A stretch of DNA of 64,000 nucleotides, taken from contig JAFKLT010000040.1 in the NCBI GenBank assembly GCA_017309275.1, forward strand, positions 1 to 64,000, given 5' to 3'. This stretch comes from Sphingomonadales bacterium (lineage in GTDB: Bacteria; Pseudomonadota; Alphaproteobacteria; Sphingomonadales; Sphingomonadaceae). Of the stretch, positions 24,702 to 32,576 are shown in pieces. The position numbers were made by a program, and so were the translations under genes. Position 1 is the first letter of the stretch, and each line of letters begins with the position of its first letter. Below the pieces are notes generated by a model that was not told where the DNA came from, did not search any database, and saw nothing but the letters and a program-made list of their open reading frames with translations.

Positions 24702-24736
24702 ACTATTTGCAACTTCGGGCCTTGGAAGGAACAGGA

Positions 24737-25948
24737 ATGAGCGAAGAGACCGCGACGGCGACCGCAACCGAAGGACTGACGCTGACGCCGCCCGAACCCG
24801 TCCCCACCGTCGCCCCTGAAAAGGCCGCCGGCCTCGTCCCGCTGTCGGGCGAGCAGAAGTCCAAGCTGGAGGAGCGCGTCGACGGCTTTATCGACGACCT
24901 GGTCGCGCAGGACGAGAATTCGCCCGAATTCGGCAAGCGCGTCGACCAGATCACCAACATGGGCCGCAAGGAGATGCTGGAGGCGGCGAGCCATTCGAAC
25001 CGCTTCCTCGACCGGCCGATCAAGGCGATCGATCGCGACACCGACATCGGCCAGAGCCTGATCGAGCTGCGCACGACGGTCGAACGGCTCGACCCCTCCG
25101 CGAACGGCAAGCTGCTGTCGAAGCGCGGCTTCCTCGACAAGATCTTCGGCAGCAAGATCAACAATTATTTCGCCCAGTATCGCAGCGCCCAGACGCATAT
25201 CGGCGGCATCCTGACCGCGCTTGCCAATGGCAAGGACGAGCTGTTGATGGACAATGCCGCCATCGACGTCGAACGCCGCAAGATGTGGGAATCGATGGGC
25301 AAGCTGGAGCAGATGGTCCACATCGCCAAGACGCTCGACGAGCGGCTGGAGGCCAAGGCGACCGAGCTCGACGGCACCGATCCCGCCAAGGCGAAAATCC
25401 TTCGCGAAAACGCCCTCTTCTATGCCCGCCAGCGCACGCAGGACCTGCTGACCCAGATGGCGGTTACGGTGCAGGGCTATTTGGCGCTCGACCTGGTCAA
25501 GAAGAACAATGTCGAGCTGGTGAAGGGCGTCGACCGTGCGTCGACGACGACCGTCGGCGCGCTGAAGACCGCGATCACCGTCGCGCAGGCGATGACGAAC
25601 CAGAAGCTGGTGCTCGAACAGATCACCGCGCTGAACACCACGACCGCGAACATCATCGACGGCACGTCGAAGATGCTGAAGGACAATACGGCGCGCATCC
25701 ACGAACAGGCGGCGTCGAGCACGATCCCGATGGAGACGCTGAGCCGCGCGTTCCAGAATATCTATGACACGATGGACGCGATCGACACCTTCAAGATCAA
25801 GGCGCTCGACACGATGAAGACGACGGTCAACGCGCTGGAAGGCGAGGTCGCCAAGTCGAAGGGCTATATCGCGCGCGCCGAGGGTGCGAGCCAGGCGCAG
25901 GCAAGCGTCGGCGGCGCCGACAGCCCGCTGGCCGCGCTGGAAGGGTAA
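24737..25948 (+). CDS. TelA-family toxic anion resistance protein
   Basis: TelA/KlaA family member (403 residues), linked in other bacteria to tellurite, antibiotic and envelope-stress tolerance; mechanism unknown. Long helical protein with the family core FLDRPIKAI, GKLLSKRGFLDKIFGSKINNYF, DVERRKMWESMGKLEQMVHIA, and a C-terminal segment TVGALKTAITVAQAMTNQK. No membrane segment. A gga-rich ribosome site precedes the ATG. Followed after three bases by a membrane protein of the XpaC type, forming a typical two-gene unit. Confidence 0.9.
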   Translation: MSEETATATATEGLTLTPPEPVPTVAPEKAAGLVPLSGEQKSKLEERVDGFIDDLVAQDENSPEFGKRVDQITNMGRKEMLEAASHSNRFLDRPIKAIDRDTDIGQSLIELRTTVERLDPSANGKLLSKRGFLDKIFGSKINNYFAQYRSAQTHIGGILTALANGKDELLMDNAAIDVERRKMWESMGKLEQMVHIAKTLDERLEAKATELDGTDPAKAKILRENALFYARQRTQDLLTQMAVTVQGYLALDLVKKNNVELVKGVDRASTTTVGALKTAITVAQAMTNQKLVLEQITALNTTTANIIDGTSKMLKDNTARIHEQAASSTIPMETLSRAFQNIYDTMDAIDTFKIKALDTMKTTVNALEGEVAKSKGYIARAEGASQAQASVGGADSPLAALEG

Positions 25949-25951
25949 GGC

Positions 25952-26680
25952 ATGACGATGAGCGAGGTCGACAAGGTCCGCCTCTCGGCCACATCGGCAA
26001 TCGAGCGCTCGCGCGAACGGCGGCGGCCCATCGGGTCAAAGAGCGTCGCGCTGCGCCGCCAGCATCTCTACAAGAAGCTTGGCCGCGTGCTCGTCGCGGG
26101 CGGCATCGTGCTGATCGGCGCCGCGCTGTTCGGCGCACTGATCCAGCCGTTGGGTTTTACCGGACTGCTCGCGCTGTTCGTGCTGCTGCTTGGCGTCGCG
26201 GTGCTGTTCGGCAAATGGCCGCCCTTCCCCGAACCGCGCCAGCAGGACCTGCCCAAGGCCGATCTCAAGCAGCTCGCCGGCCGCACCGAAATCTGGCTGG
26301 AGGCCCAACGCCCCGCGTTGCCCGCGCCCGCGCGACAGCTTGTCGACGGTATCGGCGTCCAGCTCGACCTGCTCGCGCCGCAGCTCCAGACGCTCGACGC
26401 GTCGAGCCCGGCCGCGGCGAACATCCGCAAGCTGGTCGGCGAAGACCTGCCCGAACTGGTCGCGGGCTATCAGCGCATCCCCGCGGGTCTTCGCAAGGAG
26501 GCGCACGCCGGGCGCACTCCCGACGAAACGCTGGTCGGCGGGCTGACGATGCTGGAGCGCGAGATCGGCGACGCCGCGCGCAGCCTCGCGGCGGGCGAAC
26601 TCGACAAGCTGGCGACGCGCGAACGCTATCTTCAGCTAAAATATCAGGGGATCGACGGCGAGGATTCGCCGGTCGGCTAA
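25952..26680 (+). CDS. XpaC-like membrane protein, TelA partner
   Basis: A 242-residue protein with a basic N-terminus, two adjacent membrane segments (VLVAGGIVLIGAALFGALI and LGFTGLLALFVLLLGVAVLF, residues about 46-87) and a C-terminal helical cytoplasmic domain (LKQLAGRTEIWLEAQRPALP and onwards). Position after telA and layout match the 5-bromo-4-chloroindolyl phosphate hydrolysis protein XpaC family that accompanies TelA. Sequence similarity cannot be confirmed here. Its stop overlaps the next gene's stop by four bases. Confidence 0.65.
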   Translation: MTMSEVDKVRLSATSAIERSRERRRPIGSKSVALRRQHLYKKLGRVLVAGGIVLIGAALFGALIQPLGFTGLLALFVLLLGVAVLFGKWPPFPEPRQQDLPKADLKQLAGRTEIWLEAQRPALPAPARQLVDGIGVQLDLLAPQLQTLDASSPAAANIRKLVGEDLPELVAGYQRIPAGLRKEAHAGRTPDETLVGGLTMLEREIGDAARSLAAGELDKLATRERYLQLKYQGIDGEDSPVG

Positions 26681-27015
26681 ACCTGTCGCAGCCGCTGGGT
26701 GCCCGCGAACCACAGCGCGACAACCAGCAGCAGCGGCGGGGCGAGCCCCCATTGCGCACGGCCGGCGAGCGGCGCAAGCAGGTTCGACGACGACAGCAGC
26801 CAGAGCGCGGCGAGCAACGCACCGATCGCCGCCGCCTCGAAGGCGAAGCTCTTCCAGAATCGCCGTTCGGCGCGGGCCAGCGCGGTCTCGGCCTCGATCG
26901 CGCGGTCGACGCGCAGCATGAAAGAACGATCGCCCGCTCGCTCAGGCGGCGCCAGCAGCGCAGCCAGCAACGCGTCGGTCTGATCGCCGCCCTGGTCGTC
27001 GGTCGGATGCGTCAT
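26677..27015 (-). CDS. Small membrane protein, possible anti-sigma partner
   Basis: A 112-residue protein with an acidic, Asp/Gln-rich N-terminus, a soluble helix (LRVDRAIEAETALARAERRF) and two membrane segments (SFAFEAAAIGALLAALWLL and GLAPPLLLVVALWFAG). Its start overlaps the stop of the ECF sigma gene by four bases (ATGA), so they are translationally coupled. This arrangement is what is expected for a membrane anti-sigma factor, but no zinc-binding HxxxCxxC motif is present, so the role is inferred from position. Confidence 0.65.
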   Translation of the reverse strand: MTHPTDDQGGDQTDALLAALLAPPERAGDRSFMLRVDRAIEAETALARAERRFWKSFAFEAAAIGALLAALWLLSSSNLLAPLAGRAQWGLAPPLLLVVALWFAGTQRLRQV

Positions 27016-27566
27016 GCCGGGCCTCCTTCGCCGATCATCCTCTGCGCCTTCGCGCGCCCGCGCAAGACCAGCGATTTGAGCGTTCCGAGCGGCACCCCCA
27101 TGATCTCCGCCGCCTCGCCATGCGACCATCCATGACCGAAGCACAGGGTGAGCGCGGCGCGCTCCTGCGGCGACAATCCGGCGAGCAGGCGCTCGGCATC
27201 GATCGCGGCGTCGCTGCGGCCGCGCGGGTCGGTCGCCGTCGGGGCGTCCTCCCCGGCCGCCAGCCCCTCGCGCCGCCGCGCGGTACGCCGCTGGTCGAGG
27301 AACAGGCGCCAGCCGATCCCGACAAGCCATGCGGCATAGCTGCCCTGCCCCCGATAATCGCCGGCGCGCTGCCACGCGCGAACGAAGGCCTCCTGCGCCA
27401 GATCGTCGGCATCGCTTCCCGCGACGCGCGACAGAAAGCTGCGCAGCCGCCCCTCGTGCCGAAGCACCAGGAGCTGGAAGGCCGCGCGATCGCCCCCTGC
27501 GACGCGTTGGTTGAGAAGCTGGTCCTCATCGTCACGCAGCGCCGCGCTCCTCGATGGCCGCCGCAC
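27012..27566 (-). CDS. ECF-family RNA polymerase sigma factor
   Basis: A 184-residue sigma-70 family protein with region 2 (AAFQLLVLRHEGRLRSFLSR, DDLAQEAFVRAWQRAGDYRG, YAAWLVGIGWRLFLDQRR) and region 4 (LLAGLSPQERAALTLCFGHG, SHGEAAEIMGVPLGTLKSLV). It would direct polymerase to a small regulon, perhaps including this locus. The only usable start is a GTG at 27566, which lies inside the 3' end of the upstream DUF6249 gene (35-base overlap). Coupled to the putative anti-sigma gene downstream. Confidence 0.9.
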   Translation of the reverse strand: MRRPSRSAALRDDEDQLLNQRVAGGDRAAFQLLVLRHEGRLRSFLSRVAGSDADDLAQEAFVRAWQRAGDYRGQGSYAAWLVGIGWRLFLDQRRTARRREGLAAGEDAPTATDPRGRSDAAIDAERLLAGLSPQERAALTLCFGHGWSHGEAAEIMGVPLGTLKSLVLRGRAKAQRMIGEGGPA

Positions 27567-28134
27567 GCGCGAGGCGGCGGCGGTACAGGAGCGCGATGCC
27601 GACGAAGGCGGGGAAAAGCGCGGCTCCCGCTGCGATCCGGATGATCTGCTCGTGCCCCTGGATCAGGCCGAAACCCGCCATGGCGAGCCCCAGCGCGAGC
27701 AGGACCAGGCCATTGCGATCGTCGCCCGGCGCGTCGCCGGTCCGCCCGAACCCCAGATGCTCGTACGGCTTGTTGAGCTTGTCGATCATCGGCAGCGCCG
27801 CGTCCGACTTCGCCTCGATCGCGCGGCGGATCGACCGGTGCAGCATCCACGCATGCAGCAGGCGCGCGAGCAGGAAAAAGCCGATGACGAACAGCGCGAC
27901 CATCGTGATATTTTCGAGCCATCCGAAGAAGCTGTCGCTGATCGCGACCAGTTCGGTACTCGGCGGCGGCGGCGGCATGAACGATGCGATGTCGCGCGGA
28001 TCGATATAGGCCGCGACGTCGGCGGGGCTGATCGACTGGCCCGCGACGGCGACGGGCACCGCCGCGGTCGGCGGCGGCGCGGCGGGCGCGGCGGCAGCGG
28101 CGGCGGTCGCGGCAAGCAGATAGGTCATGTTCAT
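27532..28134 (-). CDS. DUF6249-like membrane protein
   Basis: A 200-residue protein with an Ala/Pro-rich N-terminus that looks like a signal (TYLLAATAAAAAAP), then ISPADVAAYIDPRDIASFMPP. It has a first membrane segment (ITMVALFVIGFFLLARLLHAW), a helix with DKLNKPYEHLGF, and two further segments (GLVLLALGLAMAGFGLIQG, IRIAAGAALFPAFVGIALLY). The layout matches DUF6249 proteins, often encoded with ECF sigma/anti-sigma pairs. First gene of the three-gene minus-strand unit. Confidence 0.65.
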   Translation of the reverse strand: MNMTYLLAATAAAAAAPAAPPPTAAVPVAVAGQSISPADVAAYIDPRDIASFMPPPPPSTELVAISDSFFGWLENITMVALFVIGFFLLARLLHAWMLHRSIRRAIEAKSDAALPMIDKLNKPYEHLGFGRTGDAPGDDRNGLVLLALGLAMAGFGLIQGHEQIIRIAAGAALFPAFVGIALLYRRRLARAAAIEERGAA

Positions 28135-28385
28135 CCTCCTTCATGCCGGACGGCATGGTGAAACCACAGGCGGCGACTCCCGGCAAGGCGCATCATGATC
28201 CGCAACGGGGGAGCGGATTCTGGTGCGTGCGAAGTCGCCGCCGGACCGGGCAAGCCCGATCACCGACTAGACGGCGCGACCGACGTCGGCGGATGCATCG
28301 CGGATGCGCGGAGGATGAAAAATTTCCGGACTCGCCGGACTCGGCCGCCGACGCGAGCAGACCGAAACAATGACCGTCTTGGGCT

Positions 28386-29789
28386 CTAAAGCCCTTCGCC
28401 GCCGGTCCAGTGCGCGTTGACCAGGCGCCGCGCCAGCGCGCTCACCTGAATGCGGATGTCGGGCACGGCGACGACTTCCCACAGGTCGCCGCGCGTCATC
28501 GGCCCGATCGCCAGAATATGCTCGGACGGCAGGCCCCGCGCGTCGATGACATGGCCATCGCGGTCGATATCCAGCCCCAGGCGCAGCGCGTCGGGACGGA
28601 TACGCTTCGCGCCCAGCATCCGCTTCACCAGCGGGTCGGTCGAACGGAGCAGGTCGCCCTGCGGCCCGGTGCAATTGATCATCCGCACCGCGCGCGTGAC
28701 GACCGCGGCGTCGCCGCCGCGCGGGAACCAGGAAACCGCCAGGGCGTCGGGTTCGACCGTCACCTTCGCAATCTTGCCGGCATGGAAGTTAAGCTGGCCC
28801 GACGCGACGAGCGCGTCGATCCGATCGGCAACCTCGGGCGCCAGCCGGTGGCGATGCACGTCCCAGAAGGGACGCAGGTGGCGCAGAAAGCGCGCGCGCT
28901 TCGCCGCATCAGCCGATGCCCACATCATCTGGGTGATGGGCCGGATCGAATCGACCACCAGCCGCCAGTCCTGCCCGCGCGCCTCGGTCTGTGCCCAGCG
29001 CACCAGTTCGGACAATTCGGGCGCGGGCTTGGCAAGCACCGGTTTCGGACGCGGCAGCCCGTCGACATGACGATGCGGGCGCAGTCCACGTCGCGAGAGC
29101 GCCGTTATCGGACCTTCATGGCCATGCGTGACAAGGCGCAGGATCACGTCGACCGCGGTCAACCCGGTGCCGATCACCAGCACCGGCGCGTCCTTTGCCA
29201 GCCCCTCCTCGAACGAACTCGCCCACGGATCGCCGATATAACGGTGCGAAGGCAGATGCGCGCCGGCGATCGCAGGCGGATCGTGCGGCGGCAGGTTGCC
29301 GATCGCCAGCACCGCGCGATCGGCCTCGATCAATCCGCCGTTGACCAGGCCCAGCGTGACCTGTCCGCCGCGCTCCTCGATATCCAGCACCTCGTCGTCG
29401 ACGAGTTTCAGCCGCCGCCCATAGCGTTCCATCGCGCCGGCCAACGTCTCGCGCAGATAGCGGCCATAGGTCGCGCGCGTGACGAACGCGGCGTCGCAGC
29501 CGAGCCCCCGCGCCGACAGCCAGTCGCAGAAATGGTCGGGGCGGTCGGGAAAGGCACTCATATTGCCCGCCCGGACATTGAGCAGATGCGCGCTTTCGCT
29601 GCTGCTATACGCGACGCCCGCGCCCATGCGGTGGCGGTCGCGCTCGATCAGCAGCACCTCGACATCGGCCTGCTCGAGCAGGTTCAGCGCAAGCATCGTC
29701 CCCGAAAAGCCCGCGCCGACGATCGCGACGCGGGTGGCGGTGCGAAAGCGCGGGCGCGGCGAGTGGAGCTGGGCCTCGATCATCCTCAT
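28386..29789 (-). CDS. FAD/NAD(P)-binding oxidoreductase
   Basis: A 467-residue flavoprotein of the FAD-NAD(P)-binding (YdhS/lysine-N-monooxygenase-like) type. N-terminal FAD Rossmann motif VAIVGAGFSGTMLALNLLE, then the GAGVAYSSSESAHLLNVRAGNMSAF segment typical of the group, a second dinucleotide motif VLVIGTGLTAVDVIL near residue 190, and a C-terminal MINCTGPQGD. Its ATG overlaps the dioxygenase stop (ATGA), so the two are coupled. Reaction unknown; by context it may act on the same substrate as the dioxygenase. Confidence 0.8.
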   Translation of the reverse strand: MRMIEAQLHSPRPRFRTATRVAIVGAGFSGTMLALNLLEQADVEVLLIERDRHRMGAGVAYSSSESAHLLNVRAGNMSAFPDRPDHFCDWLSARGLGCDAAFVTRATYGRYLRETLAGAMERYGRRLKLVDDEVLDIEERGGQVTLGLVNGGLIEADRAVLAIGNLPPHDPPAIAGAHLPSHRYIGDPWASSFEEGLAKDAPVLVIGTGLTAVDVILRLVTHGHEGPITALSRRGLRPHRHVDGLPRPKPVLAKPAPELSELVRWAQTEARGQDWRLVVDSIRPITQMMWASADAAKRARFLRHLRPFWDVHRHRLAPEVADRIDALVASGQLNFHAGKIAKVTVEPDALAVSWFPRGGDAAVVTRAVRMINCTGPQGDLLRSTDPLVKRMLGAKRIRPDALRLGLDIDRDGHVIDARGLPSEHILAIGPMTRGDLWEVVAVPDIRIQVSALARRLVNAHWTGGEGL

Positions 29790-30679
29790 CGGGTGACGAT
29801 ATCGCCCGACACGGTCACGCGTTCGAGCGCGCGAGGCTCGGGCCAATAGTCGCCGACGGCATAATGCTGCGTCGACCGATTGTCCCAGATGCCGATCGCG
29901 TTCGGCGTCCAGCGAAAGCGCACCTGATATTCCGGCACTTTGATCCGGTCGAACAGCAGGCGGAGCAGGCTGTCGCTTTCCTCTTCGGACAGGCCGACGA
30001 TCTTCGTCGTGAAGGTATAGTTGACGTACAGGATCTTCTCGCCCGTTTCCGGATGCGTGCGCACCACCGGGTGGCGCACCGGCGGAAAGTCGCGGGCGAG
30101 CTGCGCGCGCTTTTCCTCGCTCACGCGGCCGCCGAAGCTGCGGACGATGTCATGCTCGGCCTCCAGCCCCTCGATCCGGTCTTTCACCGCCTGCGGCAGC
30201 CCGGCATAGGCCGCCGCGGTGTTGGCCCACATCGTGTCGCCGCCGAGCGGCGGGAGGATGCGCGCGCGCAGGATCGAGGTGATCGACGGCCGCTCGCGAA
30301 AGGTCACGTCGGTGTGCCACTTGTTATACGCCTGAAACGGCGCGACCGTCTCGGCGGTCAGATGGACGCCCTCGACGCCTTCGATGCGCAATATCTCGGG
30401 ATAGCCGGGAATGTGCGGCAGCACCGGATGTCCTTCGAGCTCACCGAAGAACCGGCCCAACCGGACATGGCTTTCGTGGCTGATGTCCTGGTCGCGAAAG
30501 AAGACCACCTTGAACCGCAGCCACGCGGCGCGCAGCAGTTCGCCCTCGCTCGACGACAGCGGCCGATCGAGGTCGAGCCCGCTGATCTCCGCCCCGATCG
30601 TCGGGGTTGCGGGTGAAATCGCGACGCCCAGCGAACGGGCGGTCTCGAAAATATCTGGAATCTGGGCAAGGCTGGCCAT
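29786..30679 (-). CDS. TauD/TfdA-family Fe(II)/2-oxoglutarate dioxygenase
   Basis: Non-haem iron dioxygenase that couples 2-oxoglutarate decarboxylation to substrate hydroxylation. The 297-residue protein has the facial triad His122-x-Asp124 (KWHTDVTF) and distal His272 (STQHYAVGDYWP), with the 2OG-binding Arg near 283 (EPRALERVTV). The substrate is not evident: family members act on taurine, alkyl sulfates, aryloxyacids and others. There are no sulfur genes around, so taurine seems unlikely. First gene of a two-gene unit with the flavoprotein. The upstream gap to 30867 contains an AT-rich patch but no clear promoter. Confidence 0.9.
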   Translation of the reverse strand: MASLAQIPDIFETARSLGVAISPATPTIGAEISGLDLDRPLSSSEGELLRAAWLRFKVVFFRDQDISHESHVRLGRFFGELEGHPVLPHIPGYPEILRIEGVEGVHLTAETVAPFQAYNKWHTDVTFRERPSITSILRARILPPLGGDTMWANTAAAYAGLPQAVKDRIEGLEAEHDIVRSFGGRVSEEKRAQLARDFPPVRHPVVRTHPETGEKILYVNYTFTTKIVGLSEEESDSLLRLLFDRIKVPEYQVRFRWTPNAIGIWDNRSTQHYAVGDYWPEPRALERVTVSGDIVTR

Positions 30680-30867
30680 GAGCTCTCTCCTCTGATCGAT
30701 CGAACGGGACGGGCGGCTCGGTCGACTCGGAATACGTCCCGAAAGGAGGAAAGTAACTCAACTAATATAATTGACAAAATGATGCGCGCCGAGTTGCACG
30801 AAAGGCACGACGGATCGCTCGGAATCCCGTCAGGAACCCCACGCGCCGTTCGAACGCGTTGCCGATT

Positions 30868-32490
30868 CTATCGAAGCGTGAAGCCGCGATACCCCTCGGC
30901 CGCCGCGTCGCTGCAGATTTCGCGGTAGCGGCCGAGCCCGCCGATATAGACCGGAAAGGTGCGCGGCTTGCCCGGCACATTGGCGCCCGTGTACCAGGTG
31001 TTCGCGGTGGGATAGAGCGACAGCGACCCCAGCGTCGTCACCTTCTTCATCCAGCCGTCCTCGGCCCCTGCATCAGCCTCGATCGAGCGCAGCCCCTCGG
31101 TGCGCATATGGTCGATACAGTCGCAGACCCAGTCGACATTCTGTTCGTTGAGCAGGATGAAATTCGCCAGCGCCGACGGGCCGTTCGGTCCCGCAATGAC
31201 GAACAGGTTGGGAAAGCCCTCGATCATCAGGCCCAGGTGCGACCGCCCGCCGTCGGCCCATTTGTCCTTCAGGCGCCGGCCATCCTTCCCCTCGATATCG
31301 ATCGACAGCATCGCGCCGGTCAGCGCGTCATAGCCGATCGCGGCGATGATGACGTCGACCTCGACCTCGCCCTCCGCGGTACGGATGCCCTTTTCCGTAA
31401 TCTCCAGGATCGGATGCTCCAGGCAATCCTTCAGCGTCACATTGTCGCGATTATAGGCCTCGTAATAGCCCGTATCGAGACACGGCCGCCGCGCGAAGAT
31501 CGGATAGCCCTGCGGCGTCAGGCGGCGCGCGGTGTCGGGATCCTTCACCACCTCGGCAATCTTGCCGCGAACGAATTCGGCGACGACCTCGTTCGCCTCG
31601 CGGTTCGTCAGCAGGTCGGAGAAGAGGCCCAGGAACGCCAGCCCGCTGTGCTGCCACGCATCTTCCATCAATTTCTCGCGCTCGGCAGGCGTCACGCTGA
31701 AGACCGGGCGATGCGTGATCGGCCGCACGCCGCCGGTCAGCGAATGGCGCGCCGCGGCGCGCAGGCCGGGATAATGCGCCTTGATATGCGCGACATAGTC
31801 GGCGTCGAGCTTGCGGTTGCGCATCGGCAGCGTGAAGCTGGGCGTGCGCTGATAGACATAGAGATGCCCGGCCTGTTCGGCGACGACCGGGACGATCTGG
31901 ATTCCCGACGATCCGGTGCCGATCACCGCGACGCGCTTGCCCGCCAGATCGACCGGATCATGCGGCCATTTACCCGACAGATAGAGCTCGCCCTTGAACT
32001 TGTCCGCGCCCGGAATGTCGACCTGCTTCGGCACCGACAGCGGCCCCGTCGCCATCAGGCAATAGGTCGCCTCGAACCGGTCGCCGCGATCGGTCTCGAT
32101 CCGCCACAGCGCCGCCGCCTCGTCATAATGCACCGACGTCGCGCGCGTTTCGAACCCGATGTCGCGTTTCAGGTCCAGCTTGTCGGCGACGAAGCGCGCA
32201 TAGGACAGGATTTCGGGCTGCGCCGCGAACTGCTCGCTCCACGTCCATTCCTGCTGAATCTCGTCGGAGAAGGAATAGCTGTAATCGATGCTCATCACGT
32301 CGCAGCGCGCGCCGGGATAGCGGTTCCAGTACCAGGTGCCCCCGACGTCGTTGCCCGCCTCGATCAGATGGACGTCCAGGCCCATGCCGCGCGCACGGTG
32401 CAGCGCATACATCCCGCCAAAGCCCGCACCGATGATCAGCGCATCGAGACGGCGGGGAGTCTGGTCGGGGGAAGAGCTGGCCTGTTGCAT
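30868..32490 (-). CDS. Baeyer-Villiger-type flavin monooxygenase with altered fingerprint
   Basis: A class B flavin monooxygenase (540 residues) that would insert oxygen next to a ketone. FAD motif GAGFGG (21-26), NADPH motif GTGSSG (191-196), and extensive likeness to phenylacetone-monooxygenase-type sequence: WPHDPVD, GYPIFARR (catalytic Arg retained), GYYEAYNRDNV, C-terminal WYTGANVPGKPR. The fingerprint FxGxxxHxxxWP instead reads FKGELYLSGKWP: Leu171 stands where the conserved His is expected. Starts at the ATG after a weak ribosome site. It precedes an acyl-CoA synthetase gene in the catabolic cluster. Confidence 0.88.
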   Translation of the reverse strand: MQQASSSPDQTPRRLDALIIGAGFGGMYALHRARGMGLDVHLIEAGNDVGGTWYWNRYPGARCDVMSIDYSYSFSDEIQQEWTWSEQFAAQPEILSYARFVADKLDLKRDIGFETRATSVHYDEAAALWRIETDRGDRFEATYCLMATGPLSVPKQVDIPGADKFKGELYLSGKWPHDPVDLAGKRVAVIGTGSSGIQIVPVVAEQAGHLYVYQRTPSFTLPMRNRKLDADYVAHIKAHYPGLRAAARHSLTGGVRPITHRPVFSVTPAEREKLMEDAWQHSGLAFLGLFSDLLTNREANEVVAEFVRGKIAEVVKDPDTARRLTPQGYPIFARRPCLDTGYYEAYNRDNVTLKDCLEHPILEITEKGIRTAEGEVEVDVIIAAIGYDALTGAMLSIDIEGKDGRRLKDKWADGGRSHLGLMIEGFPNLFVIAGPNGPSALANFILLNEQNVDWVCDCIDHMRTEGLRSIEADAGAEDGWMKKVTTLGSLSLYPTANTWYTGANVPGKPRTFPVYIGGLGRYREICSDAAAEGYRGFTLR

Positions 32491-32576
32491 CGAAAATCCT
32501 TGGAAGAGTCTGCTTGTCTGGGGTCGGCGCGAAGGCCTCCGGTCCGCGCACGCCTGGCGCGGCGGACCGGAAGCGA

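Noticed and set aside
30779-30927. Short plus-strand frame after an aaaggagg sequence in the gap upstream of the dioxygenase gene
   Set aside because: The ribosome-site match is about 30 bases from the ATG, the product is Arg-rich and it runs into the antisense of the monooxygenase gene.
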